From Tepidicaulis marinus (lineage in GTDB: Bacteria > Pseudomonadota > Alphaproteobacteria > Parvibaculales > Parvibaculaceae), in assembly GCF_000739695.1 (NCBI RefSeq), contig NZ_BBIO01000005.1, positions 124,001 through 188,000 of the forward strand: a stretch of 64,000 nt of DNA, in the 5' to 3' direction. The translations under genes and the position numbers were made by a program. This document shows, one piece after another, positions 46,901 to 54,329 of the stretch; position 1 is the first letter of the stretch, and each line of letters begins with the position of its first letter. Below the pieces are notes generated by a model that did no database searches, was not told where the DNA came from, and saw nothing but the letters and a program-made list of their open reading frames with translations.

Positions 46901-47487
46901 GACTGGACGAAGCCAAGATCGGCGCGCAAGGGGCCGAGAAGCGAAGCGGCGGAGAAGGTACCGGCAATCTGCGTAAAACTGGTTTTCCTCCCGGAGCGCA
47001 GATCTTGATAATGCACGGTGCCGCGCCCGAGCCGCGCGCTGGCAAGGCTGATCGATTGCGGGTCCACATAATCGTCCGCCCCCGGATCGGACACATTGAT
47101 GGGCGAGGTCCAGTCGAGCCGCCCATCCTCATCCACCGTGATATTGAAAACGAAATCGGACAGGCGCACATGCGTCACCTCGACATCGCCGCGCAGAAGC
47201 GGGGCAAGCGCGACCTCCCCTTCCACGGAGCCGATATCGGCCAGCGGCGCGGCGCCTTCAGGCGCGCCCGCTTCACGCAGGCTCAGTCCGCCAAGCTGAA
47301 AGCGCGGGGCGGGCAAAAGGACGAAATGAATGTCACCGGAAAGTTCCGCCTGCCAGCCCGTGGCATCGCTCAGGCGGTTTTCGATTTCGCCGCGAAACGA
47401 ATTCCAGTCGACGAAACTCGGGCCGATCAGCGCGGCAAAGAGAACGACAACGATAAAGGCAGCAATATAAGACAGTACGGAATTCAC
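43999..47487 (-). CDS. AsmA-family envelope protein
   Basis: The 1162-residue protein has an N-terminal membrane helix (SYIAAFIVVVLFAALIGP), then FVDWNSFRGEIENRLSDATG and HFVLLPAPRFQLGGLSLRE, as in AsmA proteins, and a long repetitive beta-rich body of the kind that bridges the periplasm. The C-terminal AsmA_2 region includes GSGQLLFENGVFNGFDLDAF. The last 60 residues are Ala/Pro/Glu-rich and probably disordered. AsmA-like proteins are thought to move phospholipids or to shape the outer membrane. It stands alone between convergent and divergent genes. Confidence 0.88.
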   Translation of the reverse strand: MNSVLSYIAAFIVVVLFAALIGPSFVDWNSFRGEIENRLSDATGWQAELSGDIHFVLLPAPRFQLGGLSLREAGAPEGAAPLADIGSVEGEVALAPLLRGDVEVTHVRLSDFVFNITVDEDGRLDWTSPINVSDPGADDYVDPQSISLASARLGRGTVHYQDLRSGRKTSFTQIAGTFSAASLLGPLRADLGFVQSGGQGTVELAVGEFAGTKAFPVSVALSYPQTRSRLSFSGIATEFSRAGRLDGAFQAQAGIREEGAPLVNLNAGLVAGENEARLRTLVVDIPGGTLKGEAALSLTNVPRASLDLSATSLALDPYIAGPETGDAVAALLSYVPDDMNFETQLKAEGVLFQDRSAKDFSARVLRDEEGWRLEEAALTLPHGARFSVRGKRRINANGKRRYDGTFDLSAPNTQLFAAWLADGGTGQVNGGAVPLKLEGTLALSDTLWQFYNIEAALGAAGVENLRGGLSLARVERQAVSIEAHGADVDLTPFAPLLSFLPEDPRTLAKGRDVSLVTTGRNVSFENWQIAQFDAEAALREGALAIDHLRLSGPDGASLSLSGRLAGMSGEPVGALQGRIDAPQPGTSFFGLIGDEWQQAGFTPLSVYFEAQAEAGDEGAGHFASIDLEGRAAESSLKALIKRRREKAGKAFYDGVLSINNESSAALLRELGFAPGGEVGESGELRLQGAGEEGGPYDVGARLTANGFHVSSKGKLEGAPVWPPEKFAGRIDISAPRLEALVQGFGWNEGKAAGLMRLLTRNGAGGGVVAGGDVALEEGMLQVGGLEAVAGTFRTSGTLGWKMAAGETPGHLSGDIELSRLSLDPVFSEGVAPGDVWPTTPLNWSALSDFTAELNVKADLLELAGLRIGEAESRVAVDSGVLSLTPFTGTFADSRLTMGMRFEGGESEPGIGMTLSLESADAAQATGLALGESAGRGELGLSLQMEGKGRSWLALISSLGGSGQLLFENGVFNGFDLDAFSMGLAELKDIENFAALKERTLDDGQTAVTRIAAPLNIEQGLVQTVDAEFDIPLSPGATGKSYIDLPRLHGDTELTLPLPAPEGVPALSFVSAGPLRALQSRFDTVAVEAFMARHLLEKQIEEAGVKELPEDLKELIETPEKKPDAAPEASNGPDAANDNAPAVEGASEVPEAPRPQARPDKAS

Positions 47488-47647
47488 GCGCCCTCCCCGA
47501 CTGTCATCGCAAGACGACCCCTTCGGTCCGGTTCATGGGTTTGAAGGTGGCGGCCCCCACAACCTGCCACAAACATTGGATGCCCCTTGTATTTGGCAAA
47601 GCCCGGCTTGATGCTATGGCAGAAAACCGGTCTTCAGCGGGGAAATT

Positions 47648-47941
47648 ATGGGTTCTGACAAAGGAAATATAGTTAATTTCTCGGATTTCCGGCAAAAATC
47701 CAAAAAATCCGGCAAGAAAGAGACCCGCCAGGAAAAAGCCACCAAGGCCGCTGCGAACAGGGTCCGCACCGGGCGCACGGGCGCGGAAAAGAAAGCCGCC
47801 AAGGCGCTCAAAGAAAAAGAACGCCGCCTGCATGAAGGCCGCCGCCTCGCCCCGCATGACGGCCTGCAAGGAGAAACGGCGAAAGTGCCCGCAAAGAGCA
47901 AGAACCGTGAAGACGAATCGGGAGGTACCGAAGAGACATGA
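47648..47941 (+). CDS. DUF4169-family small basic protein
   Basis: The 97-residue protein is rich in Lys, Arg, Ala and Glu. The pattern IVNFSDFRQKSKKSGKKE, then NRVRTGRTGAEKKAAKA and HEGRRL, fits DUF4169, a small alphaproteobacterial family of unknown function. It is probably an extended helix able to bind nucleic acid or ribosomes, by composition only. Its stop overlaps the ATG of the CoA-transferase gene by four bases, so the two are cotranslated. Confidence 0.78.
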   Translation: MGSDKGNIVNFSDFRQKSKKSGKKETRQEKATKAAANRVRTGRTGAEKKAAKALKEKERRLHEGRRLAPHDGLQGETAKVPAKSKNREDESGGTEET

Positions 47942-49146
47942 CAAAGGCGCAAACCTCGCCAGCGGAATCCGCCGCAGGCCCGCTTTCCGGCATCAAGATT
48001 GTCGATCTGACCCGCGTGCTCGCCGGTCCTTACTGCACCATGGCGCTTGCCGATCTCGGCGCGCGCGTCATCAAGGTGGAACTGCCCGGGCGCGGCGACG
48101 ATGCGCGCCATATCGGCCCCTTCATCGACAAGAAGTCGGCCTATTTCATGTCCGTCAACCGGGGTAAGGAATCCATCGCACTCAACCTGAAGCTCGAAGA
48201 AGACCGGGAGATTTTCGAAGCGCTTTTGGAAGATGCCGATGTACTGGTGGAAAATTACCGCCCCGGCACCATGGAAAAACTGGGTTATGACTGGGAGAGC
48301 CTGCATGCACGCTTCCCCCGCCTCATCTATGCCTCGGCAAGCGGCTTCGGCCAGACCGGCCCTTACCGGGAAAAGCCCGCCTATGACATGGTGGTGCAAG
48401 GCATGGGCGGGATCATGAGCCTGACGGGCCATCCGGGCGGCGAGCCGACGCGGGTCGGCACCTCGATCGGCGATATCGGCGCAGGGCTTTTTACCGCCCT
48501 TGGCATCGTCAGCGCGCTTTACGAGCGCACGCGGAGCGGCACGGCCCAGGGAGAAGGCCGGCGCATCGACGTTTCCATGCTCGATTGCCAGATCGCCATG
48601 CTGGAAAACGGCATTGCCCGCTATTTTGCGACCGGCAAGGTGCCGGGCCCGCTCGGCGCGCGCCATCCTTCCATCACCCCGTTTCAGGCGTTCAAAGCGA
48701 AAGACGGCTATCTGACCATCGCAGCGGGCAACGACACGCTCTTCACCAGGCTCTGCGAACTCCTTGGCCTGCCGGGCCTTGCGGGCGATGCGCGCTTTAC
48801 CTCAAATGAAGCACGCTGCCAGAATGTCGAGGCGCTGACGGCGGCGCTCGAAGCGCGCCTCACGGGCGAACCCGTCAGCCACTGGCTTGCGCTGCTTGGG
48901 GATGCGGGCATTCCCTGCGGACCCATCAACAATGTCGAACAGGCGCTCAGCGATCCGCAAGTTCTCTTCCGCAACATGGTGGTTTCAACCGAAGACCCGG
49001 ATGTGGGCGAGGTGCGCATGGCGGGCAATCCCGTCAAAATCTCCGGCTTTGCGGACCCGGCGGCCCGGGCCCCCGCGCCCGAACTCGATTCCGGCCGGGA
49101 GAGGCTTCTGGCCGAGCTTAAAGCCCGGAAAAAGGCCGCCGAATAG
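47938..49146 (+). CDS. CaiB/BaiF (family III) CoA-transferase
   Basis: The 402-residue protein matches family III CoA-transferases: LSGIKIVDLTRVLAGPYCTM near the N-terminus, AYFMSVNRGKESIALNLK, and YREKPAYDMVVQGMGGIMSLTG around the expected catalytic aspartate, followed by GHPGGEPTRVGTSIGDIGAG. These enzymes move CoA between organic acids; acceptors include succinate, carnitine, formyl and oxalate in different members, and the one here is not known. It follows DUF4169 with a four-base overlap. A TetR gene lies downstream on the same strand. Confidence 0.87.
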   Translation: MTKAQTSPAESAAGPLSGIKIVDLTRVLAGPYCTMALADLGARVIKVELPGRGDDARHIGPFIDKKSAYFMSVNRGKESIALNLKLEEDREIFEALLEDADVLVENYRPGTMEKLGYDWESLHARFPRLIYASASGFGQTGPYREKPAYDMVVQGMGGIMSLTGHPGGEPTRVGTSIGDIGAGLFTALGIVSALYERTRSGTAQGEGRRIDVSMLDCQIAMLENGIARYFATGKVPGPLGARHPSITPFQAFKAKDGYLTIAAGNDTLFTRLCELLGLPGLAGDARFTSNEARCQNVEALTAALEARLTGEPVSHWLALLGDAGIPCGPINNVEQALSDPQVLFRNMVVSTEDPDVGEVRMAGNPVKISGFADPAARAPAPELDSGRERLLAELKARKKAAE

Positions 49147-49191
49147 CGCAAAAACCTGCATTTCCTTGCGAAAATCCACCCTTCCCGCAGG

Positions 49192-49209
49192 TGACTGACC
49201 AGTCAGTAA
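49192..49209 (+). promoter_or_regulatory. Palindromic operator upstream of the TetR gene
   Basis: ACTGAC-CA-GTCAGT (49194-49207) is a perfect six-base-arm inverted repeat with weak extension on each side. Its position just before the TetR coding region suggests an autoregulatory TetR operator. Confidence 0.65.
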
Positions 49210-49252
49210 CATGTATGATCGGGCCCGTAATCCAAAACCGGGGATGGTCGCC

Positions 49253-49894
49253 ATGGAATACAAGGACAGGGTGGAAGCGGCATTGGGAAAAGGCACGATG
49301 CGCCGGCGCAGCGACAGGCCGCAGGCCATTATCTCCGCTGCGATCCGGCTGGTGGGCGAGCACGGCTTCGCCACTACCCGCCTTGAAGATGTGGCGGAGG
49401 CGGCGGGCGTGTCCAAAGCCGCGATCTATCTTTACTTCGAAAGCAAGGAAGACCTGTTCTTCGCCCTGGTGCGCGAAGGCGCCTTGCCGACCGTCGCCGA
49501 CACCAATGCCGCCGTCGCCCGCCATGAAGGCTCGCTCTCCGATCTCCTGCAGGAAATCATTCTCGGCATCGGCCATCTCATGGCGCATACGGAGCTCGGG
49601 ACGATCGTGAAGATCGTCGCCGCTGAAGCGCGCAACTTCCCCGAGCTTGTCACCTATCACCGCGACGAAGTGGTGGCGCGCGCCATGGGGACCATTTCCA
49701 GCGTCATCGAGAAAGGCATTGCTTCGGGCGAGTTCCGCCCTTGCGATGCGCGCGCTCAGGCTGCGCTTTGCATCTTCCCGGTGCTGATGAACGGGATCTG
49801 GATGAACTCCATCGGTCCCGATCCGAGCATCGTCGACCCCGATGCGCTGCTGAAAGCCCATGCGGAAACCTTTATCCGCGGCATCGCCGCCTAA
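49253..49894 (+). CDS. TetR/AcrR-family transcriptional regulator
   Basis: This is a repressor of about 213 residues. The N-terminal helix-turn-helix is IISAAIRLVGEHGFATTRLEDVAEAAGVSKAAIYLYFESKEDLF; the rest is the ligand-binding domain, which ends with a TetR_C-like WMNSIGPDPSIVD region. The frame is open to an ATG at 49211, but that start touches the operator palindrome at 49194-49207, so a start at 49253 (or 49244) is more likely. Ligand and targets are unknown; the upstream CoA-transferase is the obvious candidate neighbour. It overlaps the convergent oxidase gene by four bases. Confidence 0.9.
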   Translation: MEYKDRVEAALGKGTMRRRSDRPQAIISAAIRLVGEHGFATTRLEDVAEAAGVSKAAIYLYFESKEDLFFALVREGALPTVADTNAAVARHEGSLSDLLQEIILGIGHLMAHTELGTIVKIVAAEARNFPELVTYHRDEVVARAMGTISSVIEKGIASGEFRPCDARAQAALCIFPVLMNGIWMNSIGPDPSIVDPDALLKAHAETFIRGIAA

Positions 49895-51291
49895 ATCCCG
49901 GCGAGCTTGCCCGGATTGAGCAGATTTTCAGGATCGAGCGCCTGTTTCACCGCCCGCATCAAGGGCAGCGTGTCGCCATGCTCTTCGGCAAGGAAGGCTT
50001 GCTTGCCCGAGCCAATACCATGCTCGCCGGTGGACGTGCCGCCAAGGGCGAGCGCGCGCGTCACCATCCGGTCATGCAGGCGCTTGGCCTCCGCCACCTC
50101 CCCCGCATCGTCCGGATCGATCAGCATGATCGTGTGGAAATTGCCGTCCCCCACATGGCCGACCAAAGGCGCAAGAATGGAAGAAGCATCGAGATCGGCG
50201 CGCGTTTCGCGGATGCAGCGGGCAAGCTGCGAAATCGGCACGCAAACATCCGTCACCATGCCGTTCTTGCCCGGCGCCAGCGCGCGGGCAGCGTAATAGG
50301 CATTGTGCCGGGCTTCCCAGAGCCGGTTTCTGTCTTCCGCCTTCACCGCCCAATCAAAACCGCTGCCGCCATGGGCCGAGGCGATCTCCCCGAACTCAGC
50401 CGCTTGCTCCTCGACACTTTTCGCCGAACCGTGAAATTCCAGAAAGAGCATCGGCTGTTCGGGCAAGGAAAGTTTGGAATAGGCGTTGCAAGCGCGCACC
50501 TGCAGCGCATCCAAAATTTCGATCCGCGCCACCGGCAGGCCGCATTGAATGGTTTCGATGACGGAGGCGACGGCGCCTTCGATATCCGCAAAGGCGCAGA
50601 CGGCGGCGGCCATGGCTTCCGGTACGCCGTAAAGTTTCAGCGACAGCTCGGTGATGAGGCCGAGCGTGCCTTCCGAACCGATGAGCAAATGCGTCATGTC
50701 GTAGCCGGCAGCGGATTTGCGCGCCCGCCCGCCCGTCTCGATCACCTCGCCCGCCGCCGTCACGGCCTTGAGGCTAAGCACATTCTCGCGCATCGTGCCG
50801 TAGCGCACGGCATTCGTGCCCGAGGCGCGCGTTGCCGCCATGCCGCCCAGCGTCGCATTGGCGCCCGGATCGACGGGAAAGAAGAGGCCTTTATCGCGCA
50901 GCTCTTCGTTAAGCTGCTTGCGCGTAACGCCCGCTCCCACCCGCACGTCGAGGTCTTCTGCATTGACCGCAAGCACCCGGTTCATACGGCTGAAATCGAA
51001 AGAGATGCCGCCGGAAGGCGCGGCCACCTGCCCCTCGAGCGAGGTGCCTGCGCCAAAGGCGATGATGGGCGTCTTATGCGCGCGGCAAAGTTTTACTGCT
51101 TCTGCGACTTCTTCGGTGCATTCGGGATAGAAAACACCGTCGGGCGCCGCCGGGATATGCCAGCTTTCATCGCGTCCATGCGCCTCGCGCTGCGCGGCAT
51201 TGAGCGAAAAGCGCTCGGCAAAGCGCGCGGCGAGCGCATCCAGCAAAGCGGCGGGCGCATGACGGTTTTCTGCGGCAGGATGAATATTCAT
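49891..51291 (-). CDS. FAD-binding oxidoreductase, GlcD/D-lactate dehydrogenase family
   Basis: The 466-residue flavoprotein has the FAD-binding PP-loop region IIAFGAGTSLEGQVAAPSGG and VDPGANATLGGMAATRASGTNAV, then a GlcD-type C-terminal domain ending LVGHVGDGNFHTIMLIDPDD and STGEHGIGSGKQAFLAEEHG. It probably oxidises D-lactate, glycolate or another D-2-hydroxy acid. A longer open frame to 51456 is discarded: GGAG lies six bases before the ATG at 51291. It converges on the TetR gene and diverges from the thioesterase gene. Confidence 0.9.
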   Translation of the reverse strand: MNIHPAAENRHAPAALLDALAARFAERFSLNAAQREAHGRDESWHIPAAPDGVFYPECTEEVAEAVKLCRAHKTPIIAFGAGTSLEGQVAAPSGGISFDFSRMNRVLAVNAEDLDVRVGAGVTRKQLNEELRDKGLFFPVDPGANATLGGMAATRASGTNAVRYGTMRENVLSLKAVTAAGEVIETGGRARKSAAGYDMTHLLIGSEGTLGLITELSLKLYGVPEAMAAAVCAFADIEGAVASVIETIQCGLPVARIEILDALQVRACNAYSKLSLPEQPMLFLEFHGSAKSVEEQAAEFGEIASAHGGSGFDWAVKAEDRNRLWEARHNAYYAARALAPGKNGMVTDVCVPISQLARCIRETRADLDASSILAPLVGHVGDGNFHTIMLIDPDDAGEVAEAKRLHDRMVTRALALGGTSTGEHGIGSGKQAFLAEEHGDTLPLMRAVKQALDPENLLNPGKLAGI

Positions 51292-51425
51292 CGACATCTC
51301 CTGCAGGCAGGCTAATCCCTTCGCGCGCTGCGGCCAAGCGCCGATGAAACCTTGCGCCCGCCCATCAAACTCCCCACTTTGACAAAGCGCCTGCGCCCGC
51401 AAAAGATAGACAAAAGGAGCCAACC

Positions 51426-51935
51426 ATGCCGGACCACGCGAATTCTCCCGCCGCACCCTATGTAACGCCGACCCGCAAGGTCGAACCGGCGTGGATCGAT
51501 TATAACGGCCATATGAACATGGCCTATTACAACCTTCTCTTCGACAATGCGCTCGACGCTTTGTTCAACGATCTCGGCATCGGTTGGGACTATACGAAAG
51601 AAGGCAAGTTCTCCTGCTTCATCGGCGAGATTCATGTGACCTACGCCCAGGAACTCAAAGAAGGCGATCCTGTACGCATCGAATATCAGCTGCTCGACTG
51701 GGACGAGAAACGCATGCATTATTTCGGCAAGATGTATCACGCCGAAAAAAATTACCTCGCCGCGACTTCCGAGCAGATCAGCCTTCATGTCAGCCTGGAA
51801 ACCCGCAAGACCGCGCCTTTTCCGGCCCATGTGCAAGAAAAGCTGGAAAACCTGATGGATCGGCACAAATCTCTTGCCGTCCCTGCCGAAGTCGGCCGCG
51901 TGATCGGCATCCGGCGCAAGAAAGAGAGCGCGTAA
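51426..51935 (+). CDS. Hotdog-fold acyl-CoA thioesterase
   Basis: This 169-residue protein is of the 4-hydroxybenzoyl-CoA thioesterase type: WIDYNGHMNMAYYNLLFDNALD (residues 21-42) carries the family's Asp/His-Met-Asn active-site pattern, and the C-terminal half has the long helix and strands of the hotdog fold. It hydrolyses an acyl-CoA; the chain is unknown. AGGAG precedes the ATG. It is 135 bases from the divergent oxidase start and seven bases before the pentapeptide gene. Confidence 0.85.
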   Translation: MPDHANSPAAPYVTPTRKVEPAWIDYNGHMNMAYYNLLFDNALDALFNDLGIGWDYTKEGKFSCFIGEIHVTYAQELKEGDPVRIEYQLLDWDEKRMHYFGKMYHAEKNYLAATSEQISLHVSLETRKTAPFPAHVQEKLENLMDRHKSLAVPAEVGRVIGIRRKKESA

Positions 51936-51942
51936 CCTGCCC

Positions 51943-52467
51943 ATGAGACTATTACCTGCCGCATCGATCCTGACCTTCGCCTTTTTCCTGGCGCTGACGG
52001 GGGCCGGATTTGCACCTAAGGCACATGCGCTCGCCAATTGCTCGGCCCCGCCGGCGCCGGGCGTCGATTGGAGCCGCTGCGTTTTCGGCGAGGTGGCTTA
52101 TGAAGAAGCCGACCTTTCCGGCGCCCGGCTTGTGGGCGCGCGGCTGAAACATTCGACTTTTACCGGCTCGAATTTCACCAATGTGGAAGCGCGCGGCGCG
52201 AAATTCGTCAGCGCCGACCTTCAAAGCAGCCGCTTCGATGGCGCCGATCTGACCGATGCGGACATGACAAAAGCAAAATTGCAGGGTGCCAGCTTCAAAG
52301 GCGCCAAATTGCGCCGCACGCGTCTCTTCCGGGCAAATCTGCAGGGCGCCGATTTCACGGGTGCCAATCTCGACCAGACGGACTTCCTCCATGCCGATCT
52401 GACAGGGGCCACCTGGACCGATGGCAAGCATGTCTGCGGGGAAGGCTCCATCGGCCGATGCAAATAA
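51943..52467 (+). CDS. Exported pentapeptide-repeat protein
   Basis: The 174-residue protein has a signal peptide (hydrophobic LTFAFFLALTGAGFA, cleavage likely after AHA) and then about 18 pentapeptide repeats of the A(D/N)LXX type, from DLSGARLVGARLKHS to NLDQTDFLHADLTG, which fold as a square beta-helix. It ends with WTDGKHVCGEGSIGRC, a capping motif seen in secreted members, with two cysteines. Start seven bases after the thioesterase stop, so cotranscribed. Function unknown; not of the gyrase-protecting cytoplasmic type given the signal. Confidence 0.85.
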   Translation: MRLLPAASILTFAFFLALTGAGFAPKAHALANCSAPPAPGVDWSRCVFGEVAYEEADLSGARLVGARLKHSTFTGSNFTNVEARGAKFVSADLQSSRFDGADLTDADMTKAKLQGASFKGAKLRRTRLFRANLQGADFTGANLDQTDFLHADLTGATWTDGKHVCGEGSIGRCK

Positions 52468-52563
52468 CCGGGTAAATTGCTGTGCAAATAGCTGCGGGAA
52501 AATCTGCGCAAAGACCTCGCTAACCCCTTTCAGCTAGGGTAAACCTCCTACTGGAGGTTGCGG

Positions 52564-54255
52564 ATGGGCAAGCAGCAGACCGATTGGCTGAAACGGGCAG
52601 CAGACCGGCTCAAAGGTCTGTTCCACCCGTTCTTCAACATGTTCTTCGACCGGCCGATCGAAGAAAATCTGCGTGAATTCTGGGCCGAGCGGCATGTGGT
52701 CGTTTGGCTTGCAGCGCTGGCCGCCGGCATCATCGCCGCTTATGGCACCATCGCCTTCCGCTTGGCCATTGCAGGCGTCCAGTTCCTTTGGATCGGCACG
52801 GGGCGGGAGGCCATCACCTCCCTCCTTTATGAAACACCCTGGTGGCAGGTCATGGCAGGGCCCGTGGCCGCCGGTCTTCTCGTCGGGCTCGTCATCGATT
52901 TCTGGCTGCCGGGCAAACGCCCGCGCGGGGTCGCCCAGGTGATCGAGGCCGCGCACCTGAATAGCGGACGCATGCCCTTCCGCGAAGGGCTGGTAAGCGC
53001 CGGCCTTGCCGCCGTCTCTCTTGGCGCAGGCGCAAGCGCGGGCCGCGAAGGCCCTGCAGTGCATCTTGGCGCAACGCTCACCTCCAAGATTGCAACATAC
53101 CTCAAGCTGCCGCCGGATATGAGCCGGGTGCTGCTGGCCTCAGGCGTTGCAGCAGCAGTGTCCGCGTCCTTCAATGCGCCGCTCGCAGGCGTGCTCTTTG
53201 CCCATGAGGTGATCCTCGCGCACTACGCCTTGCGCGCTTTCGTGCCCACCACCATCGCCTCCGTCGTCGGCACGGCGATCGTGCGCTTTCATATCGGCGA
53301 TCAGCCCGCCTTCTCTCTGCCCGACTATGTGATCATGTCCTATTGGGAGTTTCCGGCCTTTGCGCTTTTGGGCGTCGTTTGCGCCGTTGTTGCCATCAGC
53401 TTCATGATGTCTTCTTTCGTTGCCGATCATATCGTCGGCAAGATCCGCATCCCGCTCTGGATGAAACCGGCCATCGGCGGGCTTCTGATCGGCGCCATCG
53501 GCCTTCTCTTTCCCGAAGTGCTGGGGGTGGGCTATGAAGCCACCGACAATGCGCTGAAACAGAATTACGGGCTCTGGCTGCTCATCGCCCTGGTCGCCGC
53601 CAAGATCATCGCCACGGCGATCACGCTTGCCGCCCGCTTCGGCGGCGGTGTGTTCAGCCCCTCGCTTTATCTGGGCGCCATGGCAGGCGGTGCCTTCGGC
53701 ATTGTGGCGGCCAGCATCTCCCCCGGTCTTGCCTCCGAGCATGGCGTTTATGCCATCGTCGGCATGGGTGCGGTTGCCGCTGCCGTTCTCGGCGCGCCGC
53801 TCTCTTCCACCATCATGGTCTTCGAGCTGATCGGCACTTATGAAGTTGCGGTGGCGCTCCTGCTTGCCAATTCCATTTCCACCGCCTTGACCCAGGCGGT
53901 GATCGGCAAGAGCTTTTTCCATTGGCAGCTCGAACAGCGCCATCTCCACCTGCATGAAGGCCCGCACCGGCGCGTGCTCCTTTCGCTCCATGTGCGCGAT
54001 CTCATGACATGGTATGACACGCCGCGCCCGCAACCGGACCTCGAAGAAGACAGCGAATCGCCGAGGCCCCCACGCCTCGTGCCGGGCGACAATCTGGGCA
54101 AGGCGCTGGGCCTGATGGAAAGCCGGGAGCTGAGCACCTATCCCGTCTCCCATCCTGATGATTCCGGCATGATTGTCGGGGAAATCACCGAAAAACGGGC
54201 CCTGCGCGCCTTCAATGACGCGCTGATCATGGCGACCCGCGAAGAGCACCATTAG
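52564..54255 (+). CDS. ClC-family chloride channel/transporter with C-terminal CBS region
   Basis: The 563-residue protein has the ClC fold with gating glutamate E162 in AGREGPAVHLG. After NAPLAGVLF, where E. coli ClC has Glu-Glu (the second is the proton glutamate Glu203), the sequence is AHEVI: E215 then V216. Valine at this place is the form found in ClC channels rather than in H+/Cl- exchangers. The selectivity segment is GKRPRGVAQV. A CBS-like domain follows (about 480-560, LSTYPVSHPDDSGMIVGEI). GGAGG lies six bases before the ATG; the TTG at 52558 is not used. Confidence 0.92.
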   Translation: MGKQQTDWLKRAADRLKGLFHPFFNMFFDRPIEENLREFWAERHVVVWLAALAAGIIAAYGTIAFRLAIAGVQFLWIGTGREAITSLLYETPWWQVMAGPVAAGLLVGLVIDFWLPGKRPRGVAQVIEAAHLNSGRMPFREGLVSAGLAAVSLGAGASAGREGPAVHLGATLTSKIATYLKLPPDMSRVLLASGVAAAVSASFNAPLAGVLFAHEVILAHYALRAFVPTTIASVVGTAIVRFHIGDQPAFSLPDYVIMSYWEFPAFALLGVVCAVVAISFMMSSFVADHIVGKIRIPLWMKPAIGGLLIGAIGLLFPEVLGVGYEATDNALKQNYGLWLLIALVAAKIIATAITLAARFGGGVFSPSLYLGAMAGGAFGIVAASISPGLASEHGVYAIVGMGAVAAAVLGAPLSSTIMVFELIGTYEVAVALLLANSISTALTQAVIGKSFFHWQLEQRHLHLHEGPHRRVLLSLHVRDLMTWYDTPRPQPDLEEDSESPRPPRLVPGDNLGKALGLMESRELSTYPVSHPDDSGMIVGEITEKRALRAFNDALIMATREEHH

Positions 54256-54329
54256 GCCCCTCTCAAAGAGGCCTCGACGGGGGAGCCCAAGCTGGTTTTC
54301 CGCGCCGGAAATGAGTAAGGTCCGGCATC

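Noticed and set aside
49741-51315. A 524-codon plus-strand frame
   Set aside because: It overlaps the TetR end and is antisense to the FAD oxidase, whose motifs are clear.
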